Assembly: GCA_900547255.1 (NCBI GenBank)
Contig: URGC01000101.1
Location: forward strand, 1-8,537
Origin: an uncultured Eubacterium sp.
GTDB taxonomy: Bacteria > Bacillota > Clostridia > Lachnospirales > Lachnospiraceae
Direction: 5' to 3'
DNA length: 8,537 nt
Under the pieces are notes generated by a model, which saw only the letters and a program-made list of their open reading frames with translations, was not told where the DNA came from and did not search any database. Made by a program: the position numbers and the translations under genes. Positions 1 through 6,830 of this stretch are shown piece by piece; within the stretch, counting starts at the first letter, position 1; every line of letters starts with the position of its first letter.

Positions 1-22
1 CACGTAGCAATCTGGTATCAAA

Positions 23-46
23 GGGGTCAAAATACCTTTTGACCCC
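23..46. repeat. Perfect 10-bp palindrome, hairpin-forming
   Basis: GGGGTCAAAA at 23-32 and TTTTGACCCC at 37-46 are perfect inverted arms around a 4-nt loop (TACC). On the minus strand the second arm is followed by only TTTGAT and on the plus strand by AACATC, so neither side has the U-run expected of a strong terminator. It could be a weak terminator, an operator, or one copy of a dispersed palindromic repeat. The window cannot separate these. The hairpin itself is certain; its role is not. Confidence 0.6.
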
Positions 47-63
47 AACATCATTTTATATAC

Positions 64-92
64 ATTATAATATTTTTATAAAATTCTATCTA
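64..92 (-). promoter_or_regulatory. Possible promoter reading left out of the window
   Basis: On the minus strand a TATAAT lies at 69-64, with a 4-of-6 match to the -35 box (TAGATA, 92-87) at exactly 17 bp spacing. Transcription would start near position 57, and the palindrome at 46-23 would lie within the first 35 nt of the transcript. The stretch is very AT-rich, so a chance match is quite possible. No gene is visible in the 57 bases that remain. Confidence 0.25.
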
Positions 93-126
93 GTATTTTT
101 TATAAACTTATTACAAAATTGCATAC

Positions 127-192
127 AAAAAGCCGCCCTGCTGCTTACTTCCACAACTATATCAGTTCTGAAAGCAAGCAAACAGGCCGGCT
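127..192 (-). terminator. Rho-independent terminator of ohyA
   Basis: Reading the minus strand after the ohyA stop codon, AGCCGGCCTG (192-183) pairs with CAGGGCGGCT (140-131) with one mismatch. Inside it, TGCTTGCTT (180-172) pairs with AAGTAAGCA (150-142) through one G-U pair, and an AACT/AGTT stem caps the structure. A run of five T follows the outer stem (131-127). The near-continuous hairpin plus U-tract, starting 14 bases past the stop codon, fits an intrinsic terminator for the oleate hydratase transcript. Confidence 0.75.
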
Positions 193-205
193 ATCACAAT
201 CAAAT

Positions 206-2179
206 TTAATTCATCATCCCGTCTTTGATTACATCATGGTCACGCAGTACCTTCTCAATGACAGTTCCCTTTACAAGCTTTAAGAGAGGCTTCTTCAATG
301 CGTTGAGTGGTCCAGGGAGCTGTATCTCGAGAGGTGACTTGCCATCCATCAGCTTAACGCTGCTGTCAAGAAGCTCTCTTATATCATATACGCTGCCCCA
401 TACCTCTGGAACACCTCTGTCTACTCCAAGAAGACCATATACAGCCTCCATAGCTGTTCTTACAGAATATTCTGTTGTGAATACTGTATCTCTTGGTGTC
501 TCTGTGAACTGTCCAAGGAATGCAAAGTTAACACATCCATCTGGTATAACGTCAGGACGGTCGCCCTTGGTTCTTGGCATGAAAAATGCTGTTATATATG
601 GCATCATTGTTGGAACACACACTGCGCTGTTCTTTGCAAGTTCTGGTATCTGGTCTGTTGGCACACCGATATGGTACAGCCACTCCTGTGTTATCTCCTC
701 ACCAGTACAGTCTTTCATAGGCTTCTTGATAAAGTCACCCGGTACATCTGTGAATAATCCATATACCCATACACATACCTTCTCTTTATCCTGTGTCTTG
801 AACTGTCCCTGTCTGTTGATAGTCCAGCTAAGCAGCCAGCTTGAATCCATACAGCTTACGATACCACCAGTAACAACCTTTCCAGTTCTTGGATCTCTCT
901 TACAGATATTCTTGATATAAGGAATAATCTTATCATCAAGAGTTGTAACTGTAGCTGACTCCCAGTTAGTCTTGCTTATATCTGAACAGAACTTTTCTGG
1001 ATGTCCAAATGCTTCATCCTGCTTTGCAATATTTTTCCACAGATTCCAGCATCCACTTGTACGAACCTCTGCATCACCATTAGGTGCATGATTCTGGTCA
1101 CCATATATAGTACCTTCTGTACAGCTTCCGTTAGTGACGAATACAAGGTCATTCTCTGTCAATGTAATACCCTCTTCAACGCCTTTGACCTTACACTCTA
1201 TAGTCTTTGCAACCTTTTTTCCATCCTTGATGTCAAAATATACATTAGTAACCTCTGTATTGAACTGGAAGTCAACTCCTGCATCCTCAAGATATTTCTG
1301 CATTGGAAGGATAAGTGACTCATACTGGTTGTATTTAGTGAATTTCAGTGCTGAGAAATCTGGGAGACCAGCTATATGATGGATAAATCTCTGGAAATAC
1401 AGCTTCATCTCCAATGCACTGTGCCAGTTCTCAAATGCAAACATTGTTCTCCAATACAGCCAGAATGTAGAGTTAAACACCTCATCATCAAACACATCTT
1501 CAATTGTCTTATCATAGAGGTCTTCATCCTTAGTCATAAAGAGCTTCATAATCTCCATGCAGCCCTTCTGGCTTAGATTAAACCTGCCATCTGTATGTGC
1601 ATCTTTACCACGCTCAACTGTCGCACGGCAGAGTGAATAGTTAGGGTCTTCCTTATTAAGCCAGTAATATTCATCAAGAACCGATACACCCGGTGTCTCT
1701 ATAGATGGAATACTTCTGAACAAATCCCACAGACACTCGAAATGGTTCTCCATCTCACGTCCACCACGCATTACATATCCTCTTGTTGAATCATATATAC
1801 CATCACAAGCACCACCTGCGATATCCATAGCCTCTAAGATATGAATATGTGAGCCGGGCATCTGTCCATCTCTTACAAGAAAGCATGCTGCTGCAAGTGA
1901 AGCAAGTCCGCTTCCTACAATGTAAGCATTCTTCTCATCAACACCTTCTGGTTTCTTTGGTCTTGCAAATGCTTCATAATTACCATTAGTATAATAGATT
2001 CCCTTACTGTTCTTCTCATGTTTACCACGTTCTGTATTACGGTACTCATTCTTGTCAGCCGCCTCTTTTGTCTCCCTCTTCTCCTTAGAAGCCTTAGAAT
2101 TACTCTTAGCTGCCAGTACGGCAACTCCTGCACCTGCTGCCAGTGCAGCTACACCAAGTCCTAATTTTTTCTTTGCCAT
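206..2179 (-). CDS. ohyA: Oleate hydratase (MCRA family) with N-terminal extension
   Basis: This is a 657-residue FAD-dependent fatty acid hydratase, known in this family to add water to the cis-9 double bond of oleate or linoleate to give 10-hydroxy fatty acids. That reaction detoxifies host or dietary unsaturated fatty acids at the membrane. From residue 61 (IYYTNGNYEAFARPKKPEGV) it follows the family closely. The FAD-binding IVGSGLASLAAA is at 87-98. GGREMENHFECLWD at 139-152 carries E142, and Y261 lies 119 residues later, the same spacing as the catalytic Glu82/Tyr201 pair of the Staphylococcus enzyme. The C-terminal basic, amphipathic segment (about 612-645) matches the membrane-binding tail of the family. 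Residues 1-60 are extra: MAKKK, then a Gly/Ala-rich hydrophobic stretch (about 6-24), then a charged linker. The ATG at 2179 has AAAGGAG 7 nt upstream; a longer frame begins at a TTG (2245) with no such site. The gene lies downstream of a TetR-type regulator on the same strand. Confidence 0.93.
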   Translation of the reverse strand: MAKKKLGLGVAALAAGAGVAVLAAKSNSKASKEKRETKEAADKNEYRNTERGKHEKNSKGIYYTNGNYEAFARPKKPEGVDEKNAYIVGSGLASLAAACFLVRDGQMPGSHIHILEAMDIAGGACDGIYDSTRGYVMRGGREMENHFECLWDLFRSIPSIETPGVSVLDEYYWLNKEDPNYSLCRATVERGKDAHTDGRFNLSQKGCMEIMKLFMTKDEDLYDKTIEDVFDDEVFNSTFWLYWRTMFAFENWHSALEMKLYFQRFIHHIAGLPDFSALKFTKYNQYESLILPMQKYLEDAGVDFQFNTEVTNVYFDIKDGKKVAKTIECKVKGVEEGITLTENDLVFVTNGSCTEGTIYGDQNHAPNGDAEVRTSGCWNLWKNIAKQDEAFGHPEKFCSDISKTNWESATVTTLDDKIIPYIKNICKRDPRTGKVVTGGIVSCMDSSWLLSWTINRQGQFKTQDKEKVCVWVYGLFTDVPGDFIKKPMKDCTGEEITQEWLYHIGVPTDQIPELAKNSAVCVPTMMPYITAFFMPRTKGDRPDVIPDGCVNFAFLGQFTETPRDTVFTTEYSVRTAMEAVYGLLGVDRGVPEVWGSVYDIRELLDSSVKLMDGKSPLEIQLPGPLNALKKPLLKLVKGTVIEKVLRDHDVIKDGMMN

Positions 2180-2273
2180 AGTAAAACTCCTTTCCCGACA
2201 CTTAAGCATGTCTGACTCTCGTCTATTGCTACCTGTGAATTGCAATCATTAATTACTCTCTGCAACTTCTGGT

Positions 2274-2279
2274 ATTATA
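2274..2279 (-). promoter_or_regulatory. Probable ohyA promoter, -10 box
   Basis: A perfect TATAAT on the minus strand lies 95 bp upstream of the ohyA ATG, giving a start near 2267 and a leader of about 88 nt. At 17 bp spacing the -35 position (GATTAA) is a poor match, which fits a promoter that needs an activator or is weak by itself. The perfect palindrome at 2319-2345 lies about 50-80 bp upstream of the start. A small GACA/TGTC hairpin (2212-2197) sits just before the ribosome binding site. Confidence 0.5.
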
Positions 2280-2318
2280 ATATCTTTCCCAGAAATTTAA
2301 TCCAATTAACAAAAATGA

Positions 2319-2345
2319 TGGAATGATAAAAAACTTATCATTCCA
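2319..2345. repeat. Perfect 11-bp-arm palindrome between the regulator gene and ohyA
   Basis: TGGAATGATAA (2319-2329) and TTATCATTCCA (2335-2345) are perfect inverted arms around AAAAC. On the minus strand the hairpin is followed by TCATTTTTG, so it could act as an AT-rich terminator for the TetR transcript. Its length and symmetry also suit an operator for a dimeric regulator upstream of ohyA. The sequence shows the symmetry; which role applies is open. Confidence 0.6.
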
Positions 2346-2367
2346 CCTGATTTGATAAAATCCTGCC

Positions 2368-2425
2368 AATCTGCCGCAGCGCAGCCAAACCGTCTCACAG
2401 CCGGACCGCCCCTCAGCGGCAGATT
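2368..2425 (-). terminator. Long-armed GC-rich stem-loop at the end of the TetR gene
   Basis: AATCTGCCGC (2368-2377) and GCGGCAGATT (2416-2425) pair perfectly over 10 bp around a 38-nt GC-rich loop. The outer arm begins inside the regulator's stop codon. There is no immediate U-run on the minus strand (GGCAGGATTTTATC follows), so it is not a textbook terminator. It may act together with the palindrome 23 bp further downstream, or protect the mRNA 3' end. The stretch is clearly more GC-rich than the surrounding intergenic DNA. Confidence 0.45.
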
Positions 2426-2981
2426 ACAGTTCTTCAAAATTATGAATTGAATTTGTTATATTTCCATGCAGCGTTACGCTGAGCTGCTCTACAATGCGGT
2501 TGTAGTCCTCTTTCATGCCGCCGTCAATCCAGTCAAGCATAAGACCTACGAATCCATATTTGTAGAAATCTGCTATAAACTGCTTGTACTCGTCTGCCAG
2601 ATTATCCTTAGCGCATTTCTCATCTACAACATCCATAATCAACTGATATGTAAGCTGATAGAGGAAATTCTCTATTCTCTTGCGCTCGACAGACTTGTAT
2701 ACATTCATTATAAATGTCTTGTTATCAAGAACTGCCTCGAATATCTGCGTAAGTCCCTCCTGCCACGTATCATAAGTCTTTTTATCACTGAGGGCTTTCT
2801 TTCCATCCTCTATGCACGCCCACTCGACAAGCTCGTATATATCCTGAAAATGGTAATAGAACGCCATCCTGCTTATTCCACAGTCTGACGTTAAATCAGC
2901 GATTGTTATCTTGTCAAAGCTTTTCTGTTTTAATATATTTTTAAGCGACTCTTCAAGTGCGTATTTTGTATTGTTAACCAT
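2424..2981 (-). CDS. TetR/AcrR-family transcriptional regulator
   Basis: This is a 185-residue dimeric repressor-type DNA-binding protein. The N-terminal TetR domain has its helix-turn-helix at about residues 25-45 (ITIADLTSDCGISRMAFYYHF, the family pattern with FYYHF ending the recognition helix). The rest is an all-helical ligand/dimer domain. Its C-terminal FYKYGFVGLMLDWIDGGM (about 139-156) resembles the DhaS-like group of TetR proteins with a short C-terminal domain. The ligand cannot be read from sequence. I prefer the ATG at 2981, which has AGGTG 7 nt upstream; an in-frame TTG two codons earlier is too close to that site. It is divergent from the MATE efflux gene and upstream of ohyA on the same strand, so either or both may be its targets, besides its own promoter. 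The fatty-acid-sensing idea is inference from ohyA alone. Confidence 0.9.
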   Translation of the reverse strand: MVNNTKYALEESLKNILKQKSFDKITIADLTSDCGISRMAFYYHFQDIYELVEWACIEDGKKALSDKKTYDTWQEGLTQIFEAVLDNKTFIMNVYKSVERKRIENFLYQLTYQLIMDVVDEKCAKDNLADEYKQFIADFYKYGFVGLMLDWIDGGMKEDYNRIVEQLSVTLHGNITNSIHNFEEL

Positions 2982-3005
2982 AGGCAATCACCTCTCAAAA
3001 TGTTA

Positions 3006-3032
3006 GTGACATTATACCATTATTAAGTTCAC
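3006..3032. promoter_or_regulatory. TetR gene -10 box within an imperfect inverted repeat (candidate operator)
   Basis: On the minus strand TATAAT (3016-3011) is a good -10 for the regulator gene, with a weak -35 (TTAATT) at 17 bp. It is spanned by an imperfect inverted repeat, GTGACATTA (3006-3014) and TAAGTTCAC (3024-3032), which matches at 7 of 9 positions. A dyad covering its own promoter is the classic position for TetR autorepression. Operator function is inferred from position and partial symmetry. Confidence 0.4.
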
Positions 3033-3042
3033 GAATTAATTA

Positions 3043-3062
3043 CCAATTTATAAACTTATTGG
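3043..3062. promoter_or_regulatory. Second candidate operator dyad
   Basis: CCAAT (3043-3047) and ATTGG (3058-3062) form an inverted repeat with a 10-bp AT-rich spacer, a 20-bp site overlapping the proposed -35 of the MATE promoter. The arms are short and the region AT-rich, so chance is a real alternative. It is listed because of where it lies relative to the divergent promoters. Confidence 0.3.
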
Positions 3063-3089
3063 CTCATTTTATTAAAAATGTGCTAAAAT
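3059..3089 (+). promoter_or_regulatory. Probable promoter of the MATE gene (extended -10)
   Basis: TGCTAAAAT (3081-3089) is an extended -10 element (TGN plus TAAAAT). The nearest -35-like hexamer, TTGGCT at 3059-3064, is 19 bp away, which is long but tolerable with an extended -10. Transcription would start near 3096 and give a leader of about 70 nt carrying two small hairpins. Confidence 0.45.
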
Positions 3090-3094
3090 AGCTC

Positions 3095-3153
3095 ATGGCG
3101 TAACTGCCATAATATTTTTACTTATATTAAAACTAATGCCGGTTCGTCCGGCA
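3095..3153 (+). promoter_or_regulatory. Two hairpins in the 5' leader of the MATE gene
   Basis: ATGGCG (3095-3100) can pair with TGCCAT (3105-3110), through one G-U pair, around TAAC. Further on, TGCCGG (3137-3142) pairs perfectly with CCGGCA (3148-3153) around TTCGT and ends only 4 nt before the GGAG ribosome binding site (3158-3161). The first could also be a DNA dyad at the transcription start. The second is GC-rich in an AT-rich stretch and well placed to affect ribosome access. I do not recognise a known riboswitch. Confidence 0.4.
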
Positions 3154-3167
3154 GACTGGAGATATAT

Positions 3168-4496
3168 ATGGAAAAAGACCTTACGACAGGAAGAATAACA
3201 CCACAGCTTGTTCGATTCACCATACCACTGGTACTCGGTAATCTTTTCCAGCTTACTTACAACGCAGTTGACAGTATTATTGTAGGAAGATTTGTCGGAA
3301 AAGAGGCTCTGGCAGCAGTTGGAATATGTAACCCGATATCAACATTATTTATACTGTTTCTAAATGGTTTATGTATGGGTGCAAGCATACTTATGGGTAA
3401 CCAGTTCGGTGCCAAGGATTATGACAAGCTCCACAGACAGATAAGCACCACAATGATATCAGGATTTGTATTTTCACTGATATTGTCTGCTTTCTGTATA
3501 ATATTTGCGCATCCAATCCTTAATGTAATGCAGGTTGACCCATCAATCATGGCTATGACAATCAATTACCTGCGTATTATATTTGCAGGACTTATATTTA
3601 CATTTATGTATAACTGCTTTGCAAGCACATTAAGGGCGTTGGGAGACAGCCAGTCACCGCTGTATTTTCTTATAACAAGTGCTGTGATTAACATTATCGG
3701 TGACTTATTCTTCGTACTTATTCTTGACTGGGGAAGTGAGGGCTGTGCCATAGCAACTGTGTTAAGCGAGGCTTTGTCATGCCTTTTATGTATCATATAC
3801 ATACAGAAGAAAGTGCCTATATTACAGCTTGGAAAGAAATGGCTTGTATTTGATAAAGGATTACTTGGAAAGACTATATCTTACGGATGGGCTTCTGCAA
3901 TGCAGCAGGCGACTGTCCAGTTAGGTAAACTTGGAATCCAGGCTATCGTCAATTCAATGGGTGTTGCTGTTGCAGCCGCATTTGCTGTTGTTAACAGAAT
4001 TGATGACTTTGCATACACTCCTGAACAAAACATCGCCCATGCAATGACTGCGCTCATGGCTCAGAGCAAAGGAGCCGGCAAAAAGGACAGACTTAAAGAA
4101 GCTTTTAAATGTGGACTTAGAATTGAATTCATATACGGAATTATTATATTCCTGATATGCTTTATATTCGCCAATCCTCTTATGCGCCTGTTCACAAGTG
4201 ACCCGGACGTTATCAAACATGGTGTTACATACCTTAGATTAATATCCATAATGTATCTCCTTCCAGCCGCAACGAACGGAATTCAGGGATATTTCAGAGG
4301 AATCGGCGACCTTAAAATTACACTTATAAGCAGCTTCGTCAACATGGGGGTCCGTGTAGCCGCCGCTGCAGTACTTGTATTCGCATTCTCATTACAGATA
4401 GAAGCCCTGCCATATTCATACCTCGCCGGATGGATTGGCATGCTTGTAGCAGAGCTTCCTCTGTTAATCAGGAGCTATAAGAATCTGGACATATAA
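3168..4496 (+). CDS. MATE-family efflux transporter
   Basis: This is a 442-residue integral membrane antiporter of the MATE family, which exports cationic drugs, dyes and other toxic compounds using Na+ or H+ gradients. The protein is hydrophobic throughout with about 12 predicted membrane helices in two homologous halves (about 14-175 and 235-400). The internal repeat shows directly in LRALGDS (155-161) against FRGIGDL (376-382), each followed by a long hydrophobic helix. The N-terminal ITPQLVRFTIPLVLGNLFQ and DSIIVGRFVGKEALAAVG are typical of clostridial NorM/DinF/MepA-like members. Length is normal. The ATG at 3168 has GGAG 6 nt upstream. It is divergent from the TetR gene, so repression by that protein is likely. 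The gene ends in the arm of a terminator shared with the convergent operon. Substrate cannot be assigned, and many Clostridia carry several paralogues. Confidence 0.93.
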   Translation: MEKDLTTGRITPQLVRFTIPLVLGNLFQLTYNAVDSIIVGRFVGKEALAAVGICNPISTLFILFLNGLCMGASILMGNQFGAKDYDKLHRQISTTMISGFVFSLILSAFCIIFAHPILNVMQVDPSIMAMTINYLRIIFAGLIFTFMYNCFASTLRALGDSQSPLYFLITSAVINIIGDLFFVLILDWGSEGCAIATVLSEALSCLLCIIYIQKKVPILQLGKKWLVFDKGLLGKTISYGWASAMQQATVQLGKLGIQAIVNSMGVAVAAAFAVVNRIDDFAYTPEQNIAHAMTALMAQSKGAGKKDRLKEAFKCGLRIEFIYGIIIFLICFIFANPLMRLFTSDPDVIKHGVTYLRLISIMYLLPAATNGIQGYFRGIGDLKITLISSFVNMGVRVAAAAVLVFAFSLQIEALPYSYLAGWIGMLVAELPLLIRSYKNLDI

Positions 4497-4537
4497 AAAT
4501 TCAACCGCATCCAGCTACAGATGCGGTTGAATTTTTT
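4495..4537. terminator. Bidirectional terminator shared by MATE and xdh transcripts
   Basis: A 17-bp perfect inverted repeat spans 4495-4511 and 4520-4536 around an 8-nt loop (CAGCTACA). Its core is AATTCAACCGCATC against GATGCGGTTGAATT. The flanks give a U-run on both strands: TTTTTT at 4532-4537 for rightward transcription and TTTTT at 4499-4495 for leftward. The left arm overlaps the MATE stop codon and the right arm reaches into the stop codon of the Mo-subunit gene, so there is effectively no spacer between the convergent genes. Confidence 0.9.
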
Positions 4538-6830
4538 ATTTACTCATTCGCGCCATAGCAACTTTCTCTGGCGTAATTGGCAGTTCATAAAACCTCTTTC
4601 CGGCTGCATGACTGAGTGCATCCGTGATGGCTGGAAGTGGTGTATTGATTACTACCTCTCCAATCGATTTTGCACCAAATGGTCCTGCATTTTCATAACT
4701 GCTTTCAAATTCCACATTAATGTGTCCTATATCCATTCTTGATGGTATCTTATACTGCAGGAATGAGTTCTCATACAGCTTTCCCTTATCTGAATATGTG
4801 ATATTTTCGGACATTGTCATTCCAATTCCCTGCAAGATGCCACCCTCAGCCTGTACTCTTGCAAGATTAGGATTCACTGGTGTTCCACAATCTACACACG
4901 CATCATATTCAACTATACGGCTTTCTCCTGTGAGAAGATCAACCTCAACCTCCGCGGCACCTACCATAAATGGAGGTGGAGATATAGGAGATGTATGTGT
5001 ATATGTGACAGAAAGTGCTATATCATTGCCACACATTGATGCTGTTGCAATTGATGCAAGAGTAACAGATTTATCTTTATCTGCTCCTGCCTCACATATT
5101 ACATTTTTACCATCAAATGTTACATCAGTCTTATCACATCCTATCATCTTAGCACCAAGCGTTTCTATTCTGTTACGAAGATCTAGTGCACATTTCTCAA
5201 CGGCTTTACCGGTTACATACGTTGTACTCGAAGCATACGAACCCGAATCATATGGCGATATATCTGTATCTGCTCCAAATACGCTTATATCATCTGTACT
5301 ACATTCGAGAACCTCTGCTGCAATCTGTGCAAGAATAGTATCACAGCCTGTTCCCATATCAGCAGCTCCGATATTCATTGTATACACGCCCTCATCATTA
5401 AGCTTTAAAGTTGCACTTCCGACATCCACACCTGATATACCAGAGCCTTGCATTGCCATACCCATTCCAACAAAACGGGCTTTGGTATCAGATATTTTTC
5501 TCATAGGATATTTCTCATCCCACTTAATCATCTCTTTAACCCTGGCAAGACATCTGTCAAGGGCACAGCTTGTATTGACCTGACCGTAGTAGGCTGGCAT
5601 CACATCGCCCTCTTTAACAATATTTTTAAATCTTATCTCAAACGGATCCATATGCAGCATATCTGCAAGCTCATTGACAGCGGATTCCACTGCAAAGAGT
5701 CCCTGGGTTGCGCCATATCCTCTGTAAGCTCCAGCTGACATAATATTCGTGTATACAACATCACTCACAAATCTGAATGCTTCTGCCTTACCATAGAGAG
5801 GAATTGACTTGTGTCCAGAAAGACCTACTGTTGTTGGTCCATGTTCACCATATGCCCCCGTATTAGAAAGAGTATATAAATCAATTCCCTTTACTATGCC
5901 ATCCTTGGTAGCTCCAAGCCTTACATGCATCTGCATCTCATGTCTTGGTGATGATGCTGACAACGATTCTTCTCTTGAAAATATAATCTTGGAAGGTTTC
6001 TTTGTCATCCATGTAACATATGCTGGATATATCTCAGAAACAGATGTCTGCTTAGCTCCAAATCCACCACCTATTCTTGGCTTTGTAACTCTTATCTTAG
6101 ATGGAGAGATTCCAAGTGCATGAGAAATAATTCTTCTGCAATGGAATACAATCTGTGTGGAACTTACAACATGAAGTCGTCCATAAGTATCTATCGTACA
6201 GAATGTCCTGAAAGTCTCCATCATACTCTGCTGGCACGCCTTTGTGTGATATGTCCTGTCTATAATAACATCACAGTCTTTTAAAACTTTATCAATATCC
6301 CCATTACTGCTCTCATCATGCGCACATAGATTTCTTTTATTATCAGCACCTACAGGGCACAACGATTCCCAGTTATCCTCTGGATGAACAAGTATTTTAT
6401 TATCCTTTGCTTTTGTAAAATCAAGTACAGGTTCAAGTACCTCATACTCTGTCTTAATAAGCTTCATCGCCTTATCAACACATTTTTCATCTACACCAGC
6501 AATAATCGCAACAGGATCTCCGATAAATCTAACATGCCTGTCTAATATAAGCCTGTCATATGGACTCGGCTCAGGGTATGTCTGTCCTGCACATGTAAAA
6601 CGCCTCATATTCTGGTCTATATCTTTATATGTATATATCGCTTCAATTCCCGGAACCTTCATTGCAATATCTGTATTAATATCTTTGATTACTGCATTAG
6701 CATAAGGAGAACGTAAAAGCTTGACAATAAGACAATCCTTAGGTGCTATATCATCTGTATACACAGGCTTTCCTAAAAGCAGTTCCATAGCATCCTTTTT
6801 TCTTACAGCTTTATTAACTGACTTCATCAT
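4536..6830 (-). CDS. xdhA: Xanthine dehydrogenase family, molybdopterin-binding large subunit
   Basis: This 764-residue catalytic subunit of a molybdenum hydroxylase hydroxylates a heterocycle such as xanthine or hypoxanthine with water-derived oxygen, passing electrons to the Fe-S subunit. The N-terminal domain (about 10-135) has the family's KPVYTDDI and FIGDPVAIIAG stretches. The Moco domain has IGGGFGAKQ (253-261), GAYRGYG (367-373), DMGTG (491-495), QGIGM (667-671) and GAKSIGE (719-725), with E725 the expected catalytic base. Q261 sits where mammalian XDH has Glu802. From memory the E. coli XdhA group is similar, so the bacterial purine type is the best match, but another substrate (nicotinate, other purines) is not excluded. 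The symbol follows E. coli naming. AAAGGAGG precedes two adjacent ATGs; the second (6827, 7-nt spacing) may be the true start. The gene overlaps the Fe-S gene by 4 bases (ATGA), so the two are translationally coupled. Confidence 0.9.
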   Translation of the reverse strand: MMKSVNKAVRKKDAMELLLGKPVYTDDIAPKDCLIVKLLRSPYANAVIKDINTDIAMKVPGIEAIYTYKDIDQNMRRFTCAGQTYPEPSPYDRLILDRHVRFIGDPVAIIAGVDEKCVDKAMKLIKTEYEVLEPVLDFTKAKDNKILVHPEDNWESLCPVGADNKRNLCAHDESSNGDIDKVLKDCDVIIDRTYHTKACQQSMMETFRTFCTIDTYGRLHVVSSTQIVFHCRRIISHALGISPSKIRVTKPRIGGGFGAKQTSVSEIYPAYVTWMTKKPSKIIFSREESLSASSPRHEMQMHVRLGATKDGIVKGIDLYTLSNTGAYGEHGPTTVGLSGHKSIPLYGKAEAFRFVSDVVYTNIMSAGAYRGYGATQGLFAVESAVNELADMLHMDPFEIRFKNIVKEGDVMPAYYGQVNTSCALDRCLARVKEMIKWDEKYPMRKISDTKARFVGMGMAMQGSGISGVDVGSATLKLNDEGVYTMNIGAADMGTGCDTILAQIAAEVLECSTDDISVFGADTDISPYDSGSYASSTTYVTGKAVEKCALDLRNRIETLGAKMIGCDKTDVTFDGKNVICEAGADKDKSVTLASIATASMCGNDIALSVTYTHTSPISPPPFMVGAAEVEVDLLTGESRIVEYDACVDCGTPVNPNLARVQAEGGILQGIGMTMSENITYSDKGKLYENSFLQYKIPSRMDIGHINVEFESSYENAGPFGAKSIGEVVINTPLPAITDALSHAAGKRFYELPITPEKVAMARMSK

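Noticed and set aside
225..920. 231-residue plus-strand open frame opposite ohyA
   Set aside because: It lies wholly antisense to an intact oleate hydratase, with no family similarity and no ribosome site supporting it.
2180..2245. Longer oleate hydratase starting at 2245
   Set aside because: That codon is TTG with no Shine-Dalgarno site, and the extra 22 residues look non-natural. The ATG at 2179 has AAAGGAG at ideal distance.
2982..2987. TetR start at a TTG two codons upstream of the ATG
   Set aside because: The AGGTG ribosome site would be about 1-2 nt from the TTG but 7 nt from the ATG at 2981.
4720..5583. 287-residue open frame on the plus strand opposite the Mo-subunit gene
   Set aside because: It is antisense to a well-recognised gene, low in complexity with many Ser/Ile/Pro, and matches no family. 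It is a shadow of the minus-strand codon usage.
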